From: Sinorhizobium garamanticum
GTDB taxonomy: Bacteria > Pseudomonadota > Alphaproteobacteria > Rhizobiales > Rhizobiaceae
DNA: 64,000 bases
Direction: 5' to 3'
Assembly (NCBI RefSeq): GCF_029892065.1
Contig: NZ_CP120374.1
Location: 124,001 to 188,000, forward strand
The first letter of the stretch is position 1, and the number at the start of each line of letters is the position of its first letter. The notes beneath the pieces are model-generated. The model did not search any database and was not told where the DNA came from. It worked only from the letters and a program-made list of their open reading frames with translations. This document shows, piece by piece, positions 1 to 9,128 of this stretch. Position numbers and translations under genes: made by a program.

Positions 1-947
1 TGCTCGATCGCCTTCTGGAGGAGCCATGGCTGGCGATCGAGGGGATTTCCGGCACCTCGGCCGGAGCGATGAACGCGGCGGTCATGGCGCACGGCTATGC
101 CGCCAACGGCGCCGCAGGCGCTCGCGAGGCCTTGGGGGCATTCTGGCGCAAAGTATCGGAGGCGGCGCGCTTTAGTCCCTTCCAACGCGGCCCCCTCGAT
201 GTCTTATTCGGTCGCTGGACGCTCGACCACTCGCCGGTTTTCGTGGCGATGGACATGATGGCGCGGGTGTTCTCGCCTTACAATCTCAACCCTACCGGCG
301 CCAACCCGCTCCGCGCCATACTGGCGGAAGCCGTCGATTTCGGGCGGCTCGCGGCCAGTCCGATCAAGCTGTTCGTGACGGCAACGAATGTCCGCACCGG
401 CCGCGGCCGCGTGTTCCGTAACGGCGAGCTGACCCCGGACGTGCTGCTTGCTTCCGCGTGCCTGCCGACGCTGTTTCAAGCGGTCGAGATCGATGGCGAG
501 GCCTATTGGGACGGCGGCTACGCCGGCAACCCAACGATCACGCCGCTGGTTCGCGAATGCATATCGCAGGACACCATTCTCGTGCAGATCAACCCGGTTG
601 AAAGGGCTGGTACACCTCGGTCCGCGCGCGAGATCCTCAATCGCATCAACGAAGTCTCCTTCAACGCGGTCCTTTTGAAAGAACTGAAGATGATTGCCCT
701 GCTTCGGAAGGTAGCGCAGGTGGAGGATGACGAGGGCGCGCGCTGGGCGTCGATGCGCATCCACCGTGTCGCAAGCGACACCATGACCGACCTCGGTTAC
801 TCCTCGAAGCTCAATGCGGAATGGGAGTTTCTGACCATGCTGCACAACGAGGGACGCAGGTCCGCCGAGGCCTTCCTGGACGCCCATGGCGACGATCTCG
901 GCCACCGCTCGTCGCTCGATCTCGATATCTTGCTGGAGGGGGTCTGA
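1..947 (+). CDS. Patatin-like phospholipase (5' end outside window)
   Basis: The reading frame is open from base 3 of the window, so the start lies upstream. The first residues contain GTSAG (bases 48-62), the Gly-X-Ser-X-Gly nucleophile elbow of patatin lipases. A WDGG motif near base 510 supplies the Asp of the Ser-Asp dyad. Proteins of this family are serine acyl hydrolases acting on phospholipids or other lipid esters. No signal peptide can be judged because the N-terminus is missing. The GntP-type permease gene starts 4 bp downstream, so the two are probably cotranscribed. The family call is firm; the substrate is unknown. Confidence 0.88.
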   Translation, partial: LDRLLEEPWLAIEGISGTSAGAMNAAVMAHGYAANGAAGAREALGAFWRKVSEAARFSPFQRGPLDVLFGRWTLDHSPVFVAMDMMARVFSPYNLNPTGANPLRAILAEAVDFGRLAASPIKLFVTATNVRTGRGRVFRNGELTPDVLLASACLPTLFQAVEIDGEAYWDGGYAGNPTITPLVRECISQDTILVQINPVERAGTPRSAREILNRINEVSFNAVLLKELKMIALLRKVAQVEDDEGARWASMRIHRVASDTMTDLGYSSKLNAEWEFLTMLHNEGRRSAEAFLDAHGDDLGHRSSLDLDILLEGV

Positions 948-950
948 CGG

Positions 951-2405
951 GTGGGGCTTCTCGGTATTCTGATTGGGCTCGGGCTTTTGATCTGGCTCGC
1001 CTTCCGGGGCTGGAGTGTCCTGCTGCTGGCGCCGTTAGGCGCCCTCGTTGCCGCGCTCTTTGCCCGCGAACCGGTGCTGGCGCACTGGACGCTGACCTTC
1101 ATGAACAGCGCCGCAGGTTTTTTCGCTCAGTTCTTTCCGCTGTTCCTGCTCGGTGCACTCTTCGGCAAGCTGATGGAGGATAGCGGTTCAATAACCGCCA
1201 TCGCCGATTTCATGATGCGGCGACTGGGAAAGGACCACGCCATCCTCGCCGTCGTCATCGCCGGTTCGCTGGTCACCTATGGCGGTGTGAGCCTCTTTGT
1301 CGCCTTCTTCGTCCTCGCTCCGATGGCGCAGGAGCTGTTCCGGTCGAGCGGAATTCCGCGGCGGCTGATGCCTGCGGCGATCGTGCTTGGAACGTCCACT
1401 TTCACGATGTCGGCATTGCCGGGAACGCCATCGATACAGAATGCCATCCCGATGCCCTTCTTCGGCACGACGCCGTTTGCGGCGCCAGGTCTCGGCATCT
1501 TCGCTTCGGCCATCATGCTTTGCTTCGGCCTGTGGTGGCTTCGTCACGTCGCGGCGGCTGCGCGCATGTCTGGCGAAGGGTTCGGGGAGGGCGCGCCCGC
1601 GACACCCGAACGTCTCGCGTCCGACGACCAGCTGCGCGAACGCGCCACGGTCGGCAGGGAATTCGATCCGGCCGAGATCGCGCACGGCCGACACAGCGAG
1701 GCGGGACCGCCAATCCTGGTCGCTATGCTGCCGCTCGCTGTGGTTGTCCTTGTCAATCTCAGCATGACGCTGTTGATCCTGCCGGCGCTTGATCTCGGGT
1801 TTCTTGCGGATGATCGCTGGGGAGGGGTTTCGCGCTCCGCGGTCAGCGGTGTATGGGCCGTCGTCACGGCGCTGGCAGCCGCGGTCGCGACGGTCGTCGC
1901 GTTGAATTTCCGCCGACTGCCGACATTGCGCGCGACGATGGACGCAGGCGCCAACGCGTCCGTCCTTCCGGCGGTCGCCGTCGCCAGTCTGGTCGGCTTT
2001 GGAGCGGTTGTCGCGGCGATGCCCGCCTTTGCGATCGTGCGCGACTGGGTGCTCGGTATCGGTGGAGGGCCACTCGTTTCGATCGCGGTGGCCACGAATA
2101 TCCTGGCGGCGCTCACCGGCTCTGCCTCCGGCGGTCTTACGATCGCCCTCGACGCGCTTGGAAGCACCTACCTGATGCGCGCACAGGAAACAGGTCTGGA
2201 TCCTGCACTGTTGCACCGTGTCGCGGTCATCGGGGCAGGTACACTGGATAGCCTGCCCCACAACGGGGCAGTCGTTACCCTGCTTGCCGTTTGCGGGTCA
2301 ACCCACGGAGAGAGTTACCGCGACATCGTCGTTGTCGGAATTATCGGAGCGATCCTTGCGCTGAGCGCGGTCATCGTTTTGGGGACCATTTTCGGCTCGT
2401 TCTGA
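951..2405 (+). CDS. GntP family permease
   Basis: This 484-residue, very hydrophobic protein has about 12 predicted membrane segments. It has the GntP-family layout, with an N-terminal helix pair, a conserved Gly-rich LGALFGKLMEDSG stretch near residues 65-77 and an STFTMSALPGTP motif near residue 150. GntP permeases import gluconate or related hydroxy acids by proton symport. A hydrophilic loop near residues 200-245 is longer than usual. The start is GTG, 4 bp after the lipase stop. The last 108 bp overlap the 3' end of the convergent efflux gene. The substrate cannot be assigned. Confidence 0.85.
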   Translation: MGLLGILIGLGLLIWLAFRGWSVLLLAPLGALVAALFAREPVLAHWTLTFMNSAAGFFAQFFPLFLLGALFGKLMEDSGSITAIADFMMRRLGKDHAILAVVIAGSLVTYGGVSLFVAFFVLAPMAQELFRSSGIPRRLMPAAIVLGTSTFTMSALPGTPSIQNAIPMPFFGTTPFAAPGLGIFASAIMLCFGLWWLRHVAAAARMSGEGFGEGAPATPERLASDDQLRERATVGREFDPAEIAHGRHSEAGPPILVAMLPLAVVVLVNLSMTLLILPALDLGFLADDRWGGVSRSAVSGVWAVVTALAAAVATVVALNFRRLPTLRATMDAGANASVLPAVAVASLVGFGAVVAAMPAFAIVRDWVLGIGGGPLVSIAVATNILAALTGSASGGLTIALDALGSTYLMRAQETGLDPALLHRVAVIGAGTLDSLPHNGAVVTLLAVCGSTHGESYRDIVVVGIIGAILALSAVIVLGTIFGSF

Positions 2406-4079
2406 TACTTCCGCGAAAGGGAAGGTCGCGACTGAGCCGCCGTTGGCTTCAACCCCTGACAGCGGGTCTTGGCTACGCTCCCGTGTCTCTAGCAACCGCG
2501 CAGCGCGCACTTTCCCGTACCGGGCGATGCCGATCTTGATGCCCACCAGCACGGGTGCCGCGAAGACAAACAGCAGGGCGACCGCGTTGAAGGCCGTGTC
2601 GAAGGCGATCACGGTGGACTGGCCTGTCACGGCCCGGCCGAGAAGGCTCGTCGCTGCCCGGCCTGCGACTGCCGCGTCCATCCCTTTCGCGCTCAGCATG
2701 GCTGTCGTGGTCGCCAGGCGCTCGATGACCGCGGAGCGCCCCCCAGTGACGCTGGCGCCGAGGACCGCGACATTGCCGGCGACGTTATGGTCGATCAGCG
2801 TCTGGAGTGCGGCGACCCCGATGAGGCCACCAAGCTGGCGACCCGTATTGAAGAGACCGATCCCGGAGGCGAGATTTCGGCTGTCGAGCTTGCTGAAGGC
2901 GATCAGGGTGATCGAGAGAAACAGGAAGCCAAGGCCGAACCCGCGCAGCAGAATCGCCGCCATCATGTCAGCCGCGCCGCTTTCGACGGTCGATCCGGAG
3001 AGCATCCACATCGCAATCATGATCATCAGGATGCCAAAGGGCACGGTGGCGAACGGAGGAACGTGGCGGACCTGCATGAGAAAGGCGGCAATGAGGAGTG
3101 CGCCGACGAACAGCGCGCCGCTCGGCAACAACAACTGCCCGGCATCGGTGGGGGTGAAGGCGAGGACGGACACGGCAAACGACGGGATCAGGTACGCGCT
3201 CCCGAACAATGCGGCGCCGGCAACAAAACTGACGATAAAGGCGAAGAGAAAATCGTCCGATTTGAACAAGGTGAAATCGAGCAGGCCTTGGCCCTTTGCC
3301 AACTCCTGCTGGCCGAGGAATGCCAGCAGAGCTGCCGCACCGATCACAGTCAGCCACAGGATGCGGGGTTCCTCGAACCAGTCCCATCGGCTGCCTTGGC
3401 TGAGGACGTAGGTGAAGCAGAAAAGCGTGATGGAGATCAGCGAGAAGCCGATCCAGTCAAACGGGCGGTGCGCCGTCCTGACCGGCGTCGGGCTGTCTGC
3501 GACCATCAGGAGCCCGGCAGCCGCTAGCGCGACCGGAACGACGCTGAAGAAGATCCACGTCCAGGACTGGCTGTCGAGCAGCCACCCCTGAAGCGCCGGG
3601 GCGATCGTGGCGGGCGCGACAACGGACCCCATCGCAAACAGTGCCTGAAGGATCGGCTGGCGGGATCGTGGATAGGCGAGAAAAATGATCGCCTGGCCGC
3701 CGACGAGCAGGGTGGCGCCGGAGAAGCCTTGAATCATGCGCAGCGCGATCAGCAGGTCCAGCCGCGCCGTGACGGCGGCAATGCCGCACGCCGTGCCCAT
3801 GGCGAGCGTCGAGGCGATGATGAGGCTCAGCGGATTGATACGGCCCATCAGCCAGGGAACGGTCATGAATCCGATCAGCTTGAGAGAGGTGTAGCCGACA
3901 TCCAGCCAGGCGAACTCATCGGGGGTGGCATATGTGTCGCCGATGATGTCGCCGCGCCCGAGCGAAAGGACCGTGCTGGCGATCGCCTCGGTCAGCGTGG
4001 CAAGCACGATGCCCGCAATGAGAAGGGCCCCTGCCTCAGACCTGCCGTGGCTCGGTGCTACGGCGACGGTGGTGGTCAT
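2298..4079 (-). CDS. MFS drug efflux transporter, DHA2 (EmrB-like) family
   Basis: This 593-residue protein has about 14 membrane segments, the DHA2 pattern of EmrB/QacA proton-driven multidrug exporters. MGRINPLSL near residue 80 fits the loop 2-3 region, and the loop is followed by an MIQGFSGATLLVGGQA motif-C-like segment. Its start overlaps the stop of the upstream HlyD-family adaptor by 4 bp (ATGA), which points to translational coupling and a joint inner-membrane plus periplasmic-adaptor pump. The hydrophilic C-terminal tail of about 60 residues is longer than expected and runs 108 bp into the opposite gene, so the true end may have been lost by a frameshift. Confidence 0.9.
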   Translation of the reverse strand: MTTTVAVAPSHGRSEAGALLIAGIVLATLTEAIASTVLSLGRGDIIGDTYATPDEFAWLDVGYTSLKLIGFMTVPWLMGRINPLSLIIASTLAMGTACGIAAVTARLDLLIALRMIQGFSGATLLVGGQAIIFLAYPRSRQPILQALFAMGSVVAPATIAPALQGWLLDSQSWTWIFFSVVPVALAAAGLLMVADSPTPVRTAHRPFDWIGFSLISITLFCFTYVLSQGSRWDWFEEPRILWLTVIGAAALLAFLGQQELAKGQGLLDFTLFKSDDFLFAFIVSFVAGAALFGSAYLIPSFAVSVLAFTPTDAGQLLLPSGALFVGALLIAAFLMQVRHVPPFATVPFGILMIMIAMWMLSGSTVESGAADMMAAILLRGFGLGFLFLSITLIAFSKLDSRNLASGIGLFNTGRQLGGLIGVAALQTLIDHNVAGNVAVLGASVTGGRSAVIERLATTTAMLSAKGMDAAVAGRAATSLLGRAVTGQSTVIAFDTAFNAVALLFVFAAPVLVGIKIGIARYGKVRAARLLETRERSQDPLSGVEANGGSVATFPFAEVSERAENGPQNDDRAQRKDRSDNSDNDDVAVTLSVG

Positions 4080-5110
4080 GGGTCGCTTCCCGTATCCACC
4101 GCGACGCGAGCGGACAGGCCGGGCACGAGCCGGCCGGGCATGGGATTGCTGGCAAACCGGATCTTCACCGGAACGCGCTGGACGACGCGAACGAAGTTCC
4201 CGGTTGCATTGTCTGCGGGGAGCAAGCTGAAGGCCGACCCGCTACCGGGCGCAAAGCTGTCGACCACGCCTTCAAGCGCCCCGTTAGGATAGCCGTCGAC
4301 GGTGATGCGGACGCGCTGACCGGGTTGGATATGTTCGATCTGGGTTTCCTTGAAATTCGCTACGATCCACACATCGTTGACCGGAACGATATCGAGCAGG
4401 GGGACGCCGGGCGCAACAAACCGGCCGATGCGGACCTGACGGTTGCCGATAACGCCGCCGACAGGCGCTCGGACCACGGTGCTCTCGAAATCGATCTCAG
4501 CGAGGCCGCGCGCGGCCCGTGCCTGCGCCACGGCAGCGACGGCCGCCTGGCGCTGGGCGGCAAGGACGGCGATGCGTTGTTGCTGCGCCTCCAGCGTTGC
4601 GGCGGCAGCCGATACGCTTGCCTCGGCTCTCGTTCGCGCCGCGTCGCTTTCATCGACATGGGCCTGGCTGATGGTGTTGCTGCGGATGAGTTCGCGGCGG
4701 CGGTCATAGGCCTTGGTCGCCAGATCCAGTTCGGCAACAGACGAACGCCGCTGGGCCTCGGCCTGGCGAATCATGGCGTGCTGGAGCTCTGTCTCCGCAT
4801 CGACATTGGTGAGGTGCGCCTCGGCCGCTGCGACATTGGCCTCCGCCTGTGCAAGCCGCGCGCGATAGTCGCGATCGTCGATGCGGAACAGGACGTCACC
4901 CGGCCGGACCGTTTGGTTGTCCTTGACCTCTACCGCCATGACGTAGCCCGCGACCTTTGGGGCGAGCGAAGTAACGTCCCCGCGGACATAAGCGTTGTCG
5001 GTCGACGTCGAGCCGCTCGAACGGGCCCAGGCCCAGCCGCCCGCCACGACGACCACGGCGCCGAGGCACAGCGCCAAGCCGACCACCTTTTTCTTGTTGA
5101 GTTGCGCCAC
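4076..5110 (-). CDS. HlyD/EmrA family membrane fusion protein
   Basis: The 344-residue protein has one N-terminal membrane anchor (about residues 9-28). A biotinyl-lipoyl-like segment follows (VAGYVMAVEVKDNQ, near residues 53-66), then a long Ala/Arg/Gln-rich coiled-coil hairpin (about 85-210), and the beta-barrel part with VRAPVGGVIGN. This is the EmrA architecture: it links an inner-membrane MFS exporter to the outer envelope. It is the first gene of the efflux operon and overlaps the MFS gene by 4 bp. Two TetR-type palindromes lie 10-52 bp upstream of the start, so repression by a TetR protein is the likely control. Confidence 0.92.
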   Translation of the reverse strand: MAQLNKKKVVGLALCLGAVVVVAGGWAWARSSGSTSTDNAYVRGDVTSLAPKVAGYVMAVEVKDNQTVRPGDVLFRIDDRDYRARLAQAEANVAAAEAHLTNVDAETELQHAMIRQAEAQRRSSVAELDLATKAYDRRRELIRSNTISQAHVDESDAARTRAEASVSAAAATLEAQQQRIAVLAAQRQAAVAAVAQARAARGLAEIDFESTVVRAPVGGVIGNRQVRIGRFVAPGVPLLDIVPVNDVWIVANFKETQIEHIQPGQRVRITVDGYPNGALEGVVDSFAPGSGSAFSLLPADNATGNFVRVVQRVPVKIRFASNPMPGRLVPGLSARVAVDTGSDP

Positions 5111-5120
5111 AACGACCTCC

Positions 5121-5162
5121 GGTAATGTTCGTTACCAATGACATACGGTAATCGGCGTTACC
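5121..5162. promoter_or_regulatory. Two tandem GGTAA-N6-TTACC operators upstream of the EmrAB-type operon
   Basis: Two identical-format inverted repeats occur 26 bp apart: GGTAA-TGTTCG-TTACC at 5121-5136 and GGTAA-TCGGCG-TTACC at 5147-5162. They lie just upstream of the efflux adaptor start (5110). The spacing and short dyad are typical of TetR-family operators overlapping a promoter. The nearby TetR gene is only a remnant, so the current binder is unknown. Confidence 0.65.
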
Positions 5163-5304
5163 AGTCAAGGGGGTGCATCGCCCATTTGAGATAGCGGGCG
5201 TTTGTTATTCCTATACTGAGCAGAGAGCGTAATGGCTGAAGGAGCAGCAGTCGACTATACAAAGGTTGGCTAGTATAGAGTCAGAATTTCAAGGGATAAA
5301 AGCT

Positions 5305-5424
5305 GTGGTTGCAGCAAAGTCGGGGCGGTTGAAAAGTCGTCGGAAAGCCGTTCTTCAAGCGGCTGCCGAGGTCTTCTTCGAGCAACGCTGCAGCGTGATG
5401 CTAGATGCGTACAGGGCGCTGTAG
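5305..5424 (+). pseudogene. Truncated TetR family regulator (N-terminal fragment)
   Basis: A GTG-initiated 39-codon frame encodes a stretch ending SRRKAVLQAAAEVFFEQ, a typical TetR DNA-binding-domain start (helix 1 of the HTH domain). Homology then stops abruptly and the frame closes at TAG inside a RIME-type repeat (5385-5487). The recognition helix and the whole ligand-binding domain are absent. It diverges from the efflux operon, the usual place for its repressor, and two TetR-like operators lie between them. I read it as a repressor gene truncated by or at the repeat. The remaining peptide should not bind DNA. Confidence 0.6.
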
Positions 5425-5487
5425 CACTTTGAATTGCTGCATGTTTCTATCCTTAATTCGGGTGCAATTTAAGGGAACATGCAGTAG
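5385..5487 (+). repeat. RIME-type intergenic mosaic repeat, copy 1
   Basis: The sequence contains GCGCTGTAGCACTTTGAATT, then GCTGCATG and an inverted pair around a TTAA-rich centre (CCTTAA...TTTAAGG), ending in ACATGCAG. The same blocks recur near 9371, 26957, 38610 and 55371. It matches the mosaic element widespread in Rhizobium and Sinorhizobium. This copy sits at the breakpoint of the TetR fragment. Confidence 0.7.
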
Positions 5488-5614
5488 GCGGCGAACATCG
5501 GCGCGATCATGGAACGTCCCGTGGGCGGAGCGAACCACTCAGGGACCGAGGAGAATTTCAGGCTGATGATTGCCTGCGCACGCACGGCGCTATCGATCCT
5601 GGCAATCAAGCAGA

Positions 5615-7672
5615 TCAAAGGGCATGACTCTGATTGCCTGCGGCGCGGGAGACGGTCGCTTCCGCCGCCGCGTCAACCGGCAGCGTGAAGATAAACGTCG
5701 CTCCATGCGGTTCGTTGTTCTCCGCCCATAATTGTCCGCCATGGGACTCGACGATCGAACGGCAGATCGCGAGCCCCATGCCCATCCCGTGCTCTTTCGT
5801 CGTAAAGAACGGCTCGAATATCCTGTCAGGAGAAGCGACGCCCGGGCCGCGATCACTGATTTCGGTCTGGACGACATCCCCCATCCGGCGCACCCGTATT
5901 CCGAAAACCCTGTCGCCCACAGTGGAATCCATCGCATCCATGCCGTTGCGGATGAGATTGATCAGAACCTGCTGGATCTGGACGCGATCCAAGGCGACGA
6001 ATGGCAGGTTGCTCTCCACATCGACCTCCATACGAACCCGCCGCCGCGCCGCCTCCTCGGCCATGAGGTCGCGCGCTTCGGCGATGACGCTGGAGAGTGT
6101 TGTACTGGTCCTCGTCTCTACGGAATGTTTGAACAAGGCGCGGATGCGGCTGACCACGTCAGCCGCCGAATTGGCATCCTGAATGATGCGCTCCGCCCTC
6201 TTCTGCGCCCGCTCGATATTGGGCGGTTCGGCCATGAGCCAACGTTGGCAGGCGTACGAGTTTGCCACGATAGCCGCCAGCGGCTGGTTGACCTCGTGCG
6301 CGATGGACGCGGAGAGTTCGGCGAGGCTTGCCGCCTGGCTCGCGCGGGCTAGGTTTTCCTGGGCGAGGCGCAATTCATCGCGCCCACGCACCTGATCTTC
6401 GATATCGAGGCAGACACCGTTCCATTGAACGATCGCGCCGTCGCCACTGCGCATCGCGGCTGCGCGCATTTCAACCCACCGGTACTCGCCGTCGAAGCGA
6501 CGTAGGCGATGCTTCTGCGCATAGGGTTCGCCAGTGGCCAAGGAGTGCGCGAGCAGCTTTTTTACCGCGGCCAGATCGTCCGGATGAATGATCGCGTTTA
6601 GCACGCTTGCGAGGCGCGAGGTGCCAGCGACATCCTTGTCCTCGACGTTGAAGCCAATGAAGCCACTCAGTTGCTGGCTGAAGTATATGGGCTTGCCGTC
6701 CGGCGCTGCACACCAGATGAGCGCAGGCAGCGTCTCGACGAGTTCTCGCAGCGAGCGCTCGCTTTGGCTCAATCTGAGCACCGCCAGCTGGTGCTGCCTG
6801 GATATCGCGGCCACGATGAGCGCCGATAGTGCCGAGATGGCCAGAAAGAGCTGCAGCATGATCTGCCTTTGCCTCTGGGACTCGGGATCGCCGGCAAACT
6901 GGCCGGCGCCGGATATCGTGAATACCGTGGTGATCAGAGCCAGGACGATCAAGGTGATGGCGGCGCCTCTGAGTTCAAAGCGCACTGCCGCCCAAAGGAG
7001 AGGCGGCATGATGATGTAGGCGAAGGGGAGGTAACCGCTCAAGGAAAGGGCGGCGACACCGAGAAAGATCAGCCCAAGAACACTGGCCTCGATCCATCGC
7101 GCGGCGGAGAGCTGGGAATTCCCGTGCCAGTTGTGGAACACGTCCAGCGCCAACGGCGCCACGATCAACACCCCGGTGGCGTCTCCTATCCACCATAGTG
7201 GCCAAGCCGCCGTAAAGGTCTGCGATTTTATGTCAAACCACGCAAGTGTCGCACTTCCGACCGTCGCGCTTATGGCAGGCGCAATTCCAGCGCCCAGTAC
7301 GACGAATGCGAGAACTTCCTTCAAGGTTTCCAGCCGAACCGGGCGCCCGCAGGTACGGGTCACGAGCCATGCACCGGCCATCGCTTCAAGAGCGTTGCCC
7401 ACATACATCAGGAGGGACGCAGGCAGCGGGCTATGGAACCACAAGAACTGACCGATCAGTTCACCGACGCAGCCCGCCAGCACCCACCACGGCCAACTCG
7501 GCGTAGCGGCGAGCATAAGCGTAGCCATGAAAAGCCCGCCCGGAGTCCAAATTGCAATGCTTGTTCCGGGTACGATCCCGAGCACATGCGCGAAGGCGCA
7601 GCCCAAGACATAGGCCGCCACAAAGAGCGCCAGATGCAAGAATCGAGGGCGGTGCAACCAGACGCTCATCAT
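5615..7672 (-). CDS. MASE1-PAS sensor histidine kinase
   Basis: The 685-residue protein begins with a MASE1 integral-membrane sensor domain (about residues 5-290, eight or so helices). A PAS domain follows (about 310-430), then the HisKA dimerisation domain with SIAHEVNQPLAAIVANS, in which His459 is the phospho-acceptor, and a HATPase domain (about 560-670) with N-box LINLIRNGMDAMD, DRGPGV and GMGMGLAICRSIVESHGG. It lacks a receiver domain, so it must signal to a separate regulator; the FixJ-type regulators just upstream in the transcription direction are candidates. MASE1 ligands are unknown. The HisKA/HATPase part resembles the FixL/DctB-type kinases common in rhizobia. Confidence 0.92.
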   Translation of the reverse strand: MMSVWLHRPRFLHLALFVAAYVLGCAFAHVLGIVPGTSIAIWTPGGLFMATLMLAATPSWPWWVLAGCVGELIGQFLWFHSPLPASLLMYVGNALEAMAGAWLVTRTCGRPVRLETLKEVLAFVVLGAGIAPAISATVGSATLAWFDIKSQTFTAAWPLWWIGDATGVLIVAPLALDVFHNWHGNSQLSAARWIEASVLGLIFLGVAALSLSGYLPFAYIIMPPLLWAAVRFELRGAAITLIVLALITTVFTISGAGQFAGDPESQRQRQIMLQLFLAISALSALIVAAISRQHQLAVLRLSQSERSLRELVETLPALIWCAAPDGKPIYFSQQLSGFIGFNVEDKDVAGTSRLASVLNAIIHPDDLAAVKKLLAHSLATGEPYAQKHRLRRFDGEYRWVEMRAAAMRSGDGAIVQWNGVCLDIEDQVRGRDELRLAQENLARASQAASLAELSASIAHEVNQPLAAIVANSYACQRWLMAEPPNIERAQKRAERIIQDANSAADVVSRIRALFKHSVETRTSTTLSSVIAEARDLMAEEAARRRVRMEVDVESNLPFVALDRVQIQQVLINLIRNGMDAMDSTVGDRVFGIRVRRMGDVVQTEISDRGPGVASPDRIFEPFFTTKEHGMGMGLAICRSIVESHGGQLWAENNEPHGATFIFTLPVDAAAEATVSRAAGNQSHAL

Positions 7673-8115
7673 CGGCTGCTCCTACCGGACAAAGAAAGTC
7701 TGGGGACTGCGGCGCCGCGTGTAGCGTTTATCCCCGATATCCGGGATGGCGAAATCACACCCAAACCCTAACCCCCAAGGCCCGAGCCACACCTCATGGA
7801 AAATCCACGTGTCGCGCGGACACGTATCGCACGGAGATGTGAACTCGCTTCCGTATGTGATGGCTCGAGACCATGCCGATGACCTGAGAGAGCTCGCGCT
7901 CCCACTCGCGCAACGCGGAGCCCGGTTCTGTTGAAACACGCCGATGTCAGCCGACGCAGTGAACCATCCGGTGATATAACTTTTGCTGTTATGAGACGGT
8001 CCATTTGTACACCGCATAGCGGGTTTAATGCAAAAGAGATCGTTTGTCCGAGAGCAGAGCTCTCGGCGCGATTGCCGGCGGGCCGTGATCGATTGCGCAT
8101 TCTGATAGCTCGCTC
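7673..8115. other. 443-bp gap between kinase and receiver gene
   Basis: I see no convincing gene here. It holds a perfect inverted repeat, ACGTGTC-GCGCG-GACACGT, at 7808-7826, about 136 bp upstream of the kinase start. A CCCAAACCCT element at 7760-7769 resembles the motif recurring near other regulators in this block. Confidence 0.4.
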
Positions 8116-8487
8116 TCATCGTGGCTTTCCAGTCAGGGCGTCGCCGATCGCTGCGAGCAGTGCCTGCCCGTCGAAAGGTTTGCGGAAGAACCGGTTGTGC
8201 TTTGCCAGCGGCGGCTCAGGGATCTCGTGGCGGCCGGTGATCAGGATCACTGGCAATCCGGGGCGCCTCTCGCTCATCAAGCGCTTCAGTTCGAAGCCGT
8301 CCATGCCGGGCATGCCGATGTCGGTGATCAGACAATCGATCTCCGGCAGCGCATTGCTGTTCAAGAGGGTATGGGCCGACGAGAATGCCCGTACGGTGTG
8401 CCCCGCTGACTCAAGAAGATCCTGGAGCGAATCGAGCACGCGCTGGTCATCGTCGACGACCGCCACGACGGACTTTGAGTTGGACAT
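8116..8487 (-). CDS. Single-domain response regulator (FixJ-type receiver)
   Basis: The 123-residue protein is a receiver domain only. It has the acidic pocket VVDDD near residue 11, the phospho-acceptor Asp in LITDIGMPGMDG, the Thr switch in LITGRH and the Lys in FFRKPFDG. No DNA-binding domain follows, so it probably works as a phosphate shuttle or competitive sink. I chose the ATG at 8487 because GAGGAAA lies about 9 bp upstream; a TTG at 8505 would add six residues. It directly follows the FixJ-type regulator gene on the same strand and is likely cotranscribed with it. Confidence 0.88.
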   Translation of the reverse strand: MSNSKSVVAVVDDDQRVLDSLQDLLESAGHTVRAFSSAHTLLNSNALPEIDCLITDIGMPGMDGFELKRLMSERRPGLPVILITGRHEIPEPPLAKHNRFFRKPFDGQALLAAIGDALTGKPR

Positions 8488-8501
8488 GCGTACGCGTTTC
8501 C

Positions 8502-9128
8502 TCAACGTCTGGAACGAATGACTGGAATCTGCAATTTTTCGGCAATTTGCACCAGATCTGCAAGTGAGGTTGCCTGCATCTTCTGCATGATCTTGCTGCG
8601 GTGCATTTCAATCATGATCTCGCTGATTCCGAGCTCGGCGGCGGCCTGTTTGTCCGGGAGGCCGCTGACCACAAGCGGCAGCACCTCGCGCTCCTGCGGC
8701 GTAAGCGCCGCCAAGCGGCGTTCGAGCTCGGTGAGCTCCGCCCGTACCGATCGTTGAACGCGATCCTGGTCGATCGCCGCCCGAACCGCCGCGACCAGAT
8801 CGTTCTCCCCGACCGGTTTCCTCAGAAAGCCGACAACGCCGCCCTCAATGGCAAGCACCGACGATGGAATGTCGTGCCCGGTAAGGAAAACGATCGGGGG
8901 ATGAACGTCCCCGGACAGTTGCTTCTGAAACTCGAGGCCGTTGATGCCGGGCAGCTCGACGTCGAGGATCAGGCACGCAGGGAGATCGGGCCTCGCATAG
9001 GCGAGGTAATCCGCCGCGACGGCGAACGTCTCGGCCCGCCATCCCAGGGACTCCAGCAGCTCGCCGAGCGCCTCGCGCACTCTGGCGTCGTCATCCACGA
9101 CGAAGACCATTTCCTCGCGCGGGCTCAT
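8502..9128 (-). CDS. FixJ/NarL-like response regulator with LuxR HTH
   Basis: The 208-residue protein has a receiver domain (residues 1-120) with FVVDDDARVR, phospho-acceptor Asp in CLILDVELPGING, LTGHD and FLRKPVGEND. A C-terminal LuxR-type helix-turn-helix follows (about 140-205: LTPQEREVLPLV, KQAAAELGISEIMIEMHRSKIMQKM). This is the FixJ architecture, a phosphorylation-activated transcription factor. Its start codon overlaps the stop of a 47-codon gene upstream (ATGA), and the receiver-only gene follows. The cognate kinase may be the MASE1 kinase downstream on the same strand. Confidence 0.92.
   Translation of the reverse strand: MSPREEMVFVVDDDARVREALGELLESLGWRAETFAVAADYLAYARPDLPACLILDVELPGINGLEFQKQLSGDVHPPIVFLTGHDIPSSVLAIEGGVVGFLRKPVGENDLVAAVRAAIDQDRVQRSVRAELTELERRLAALTPQEREVLPLVVSGLPDKQAAAELGISEIMIEMHRSKIMQKMQATSLADLVQIAEKLQIPVIRSRR

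Noticed and set aside
7682..8119. 145-codon minus-strand frame between kinase and receiver gene
   Set aside because: It has no similarity, no ribosome binding site and a Ser/Arg/Cys-rich composition; it is more likely regulatory DNA.
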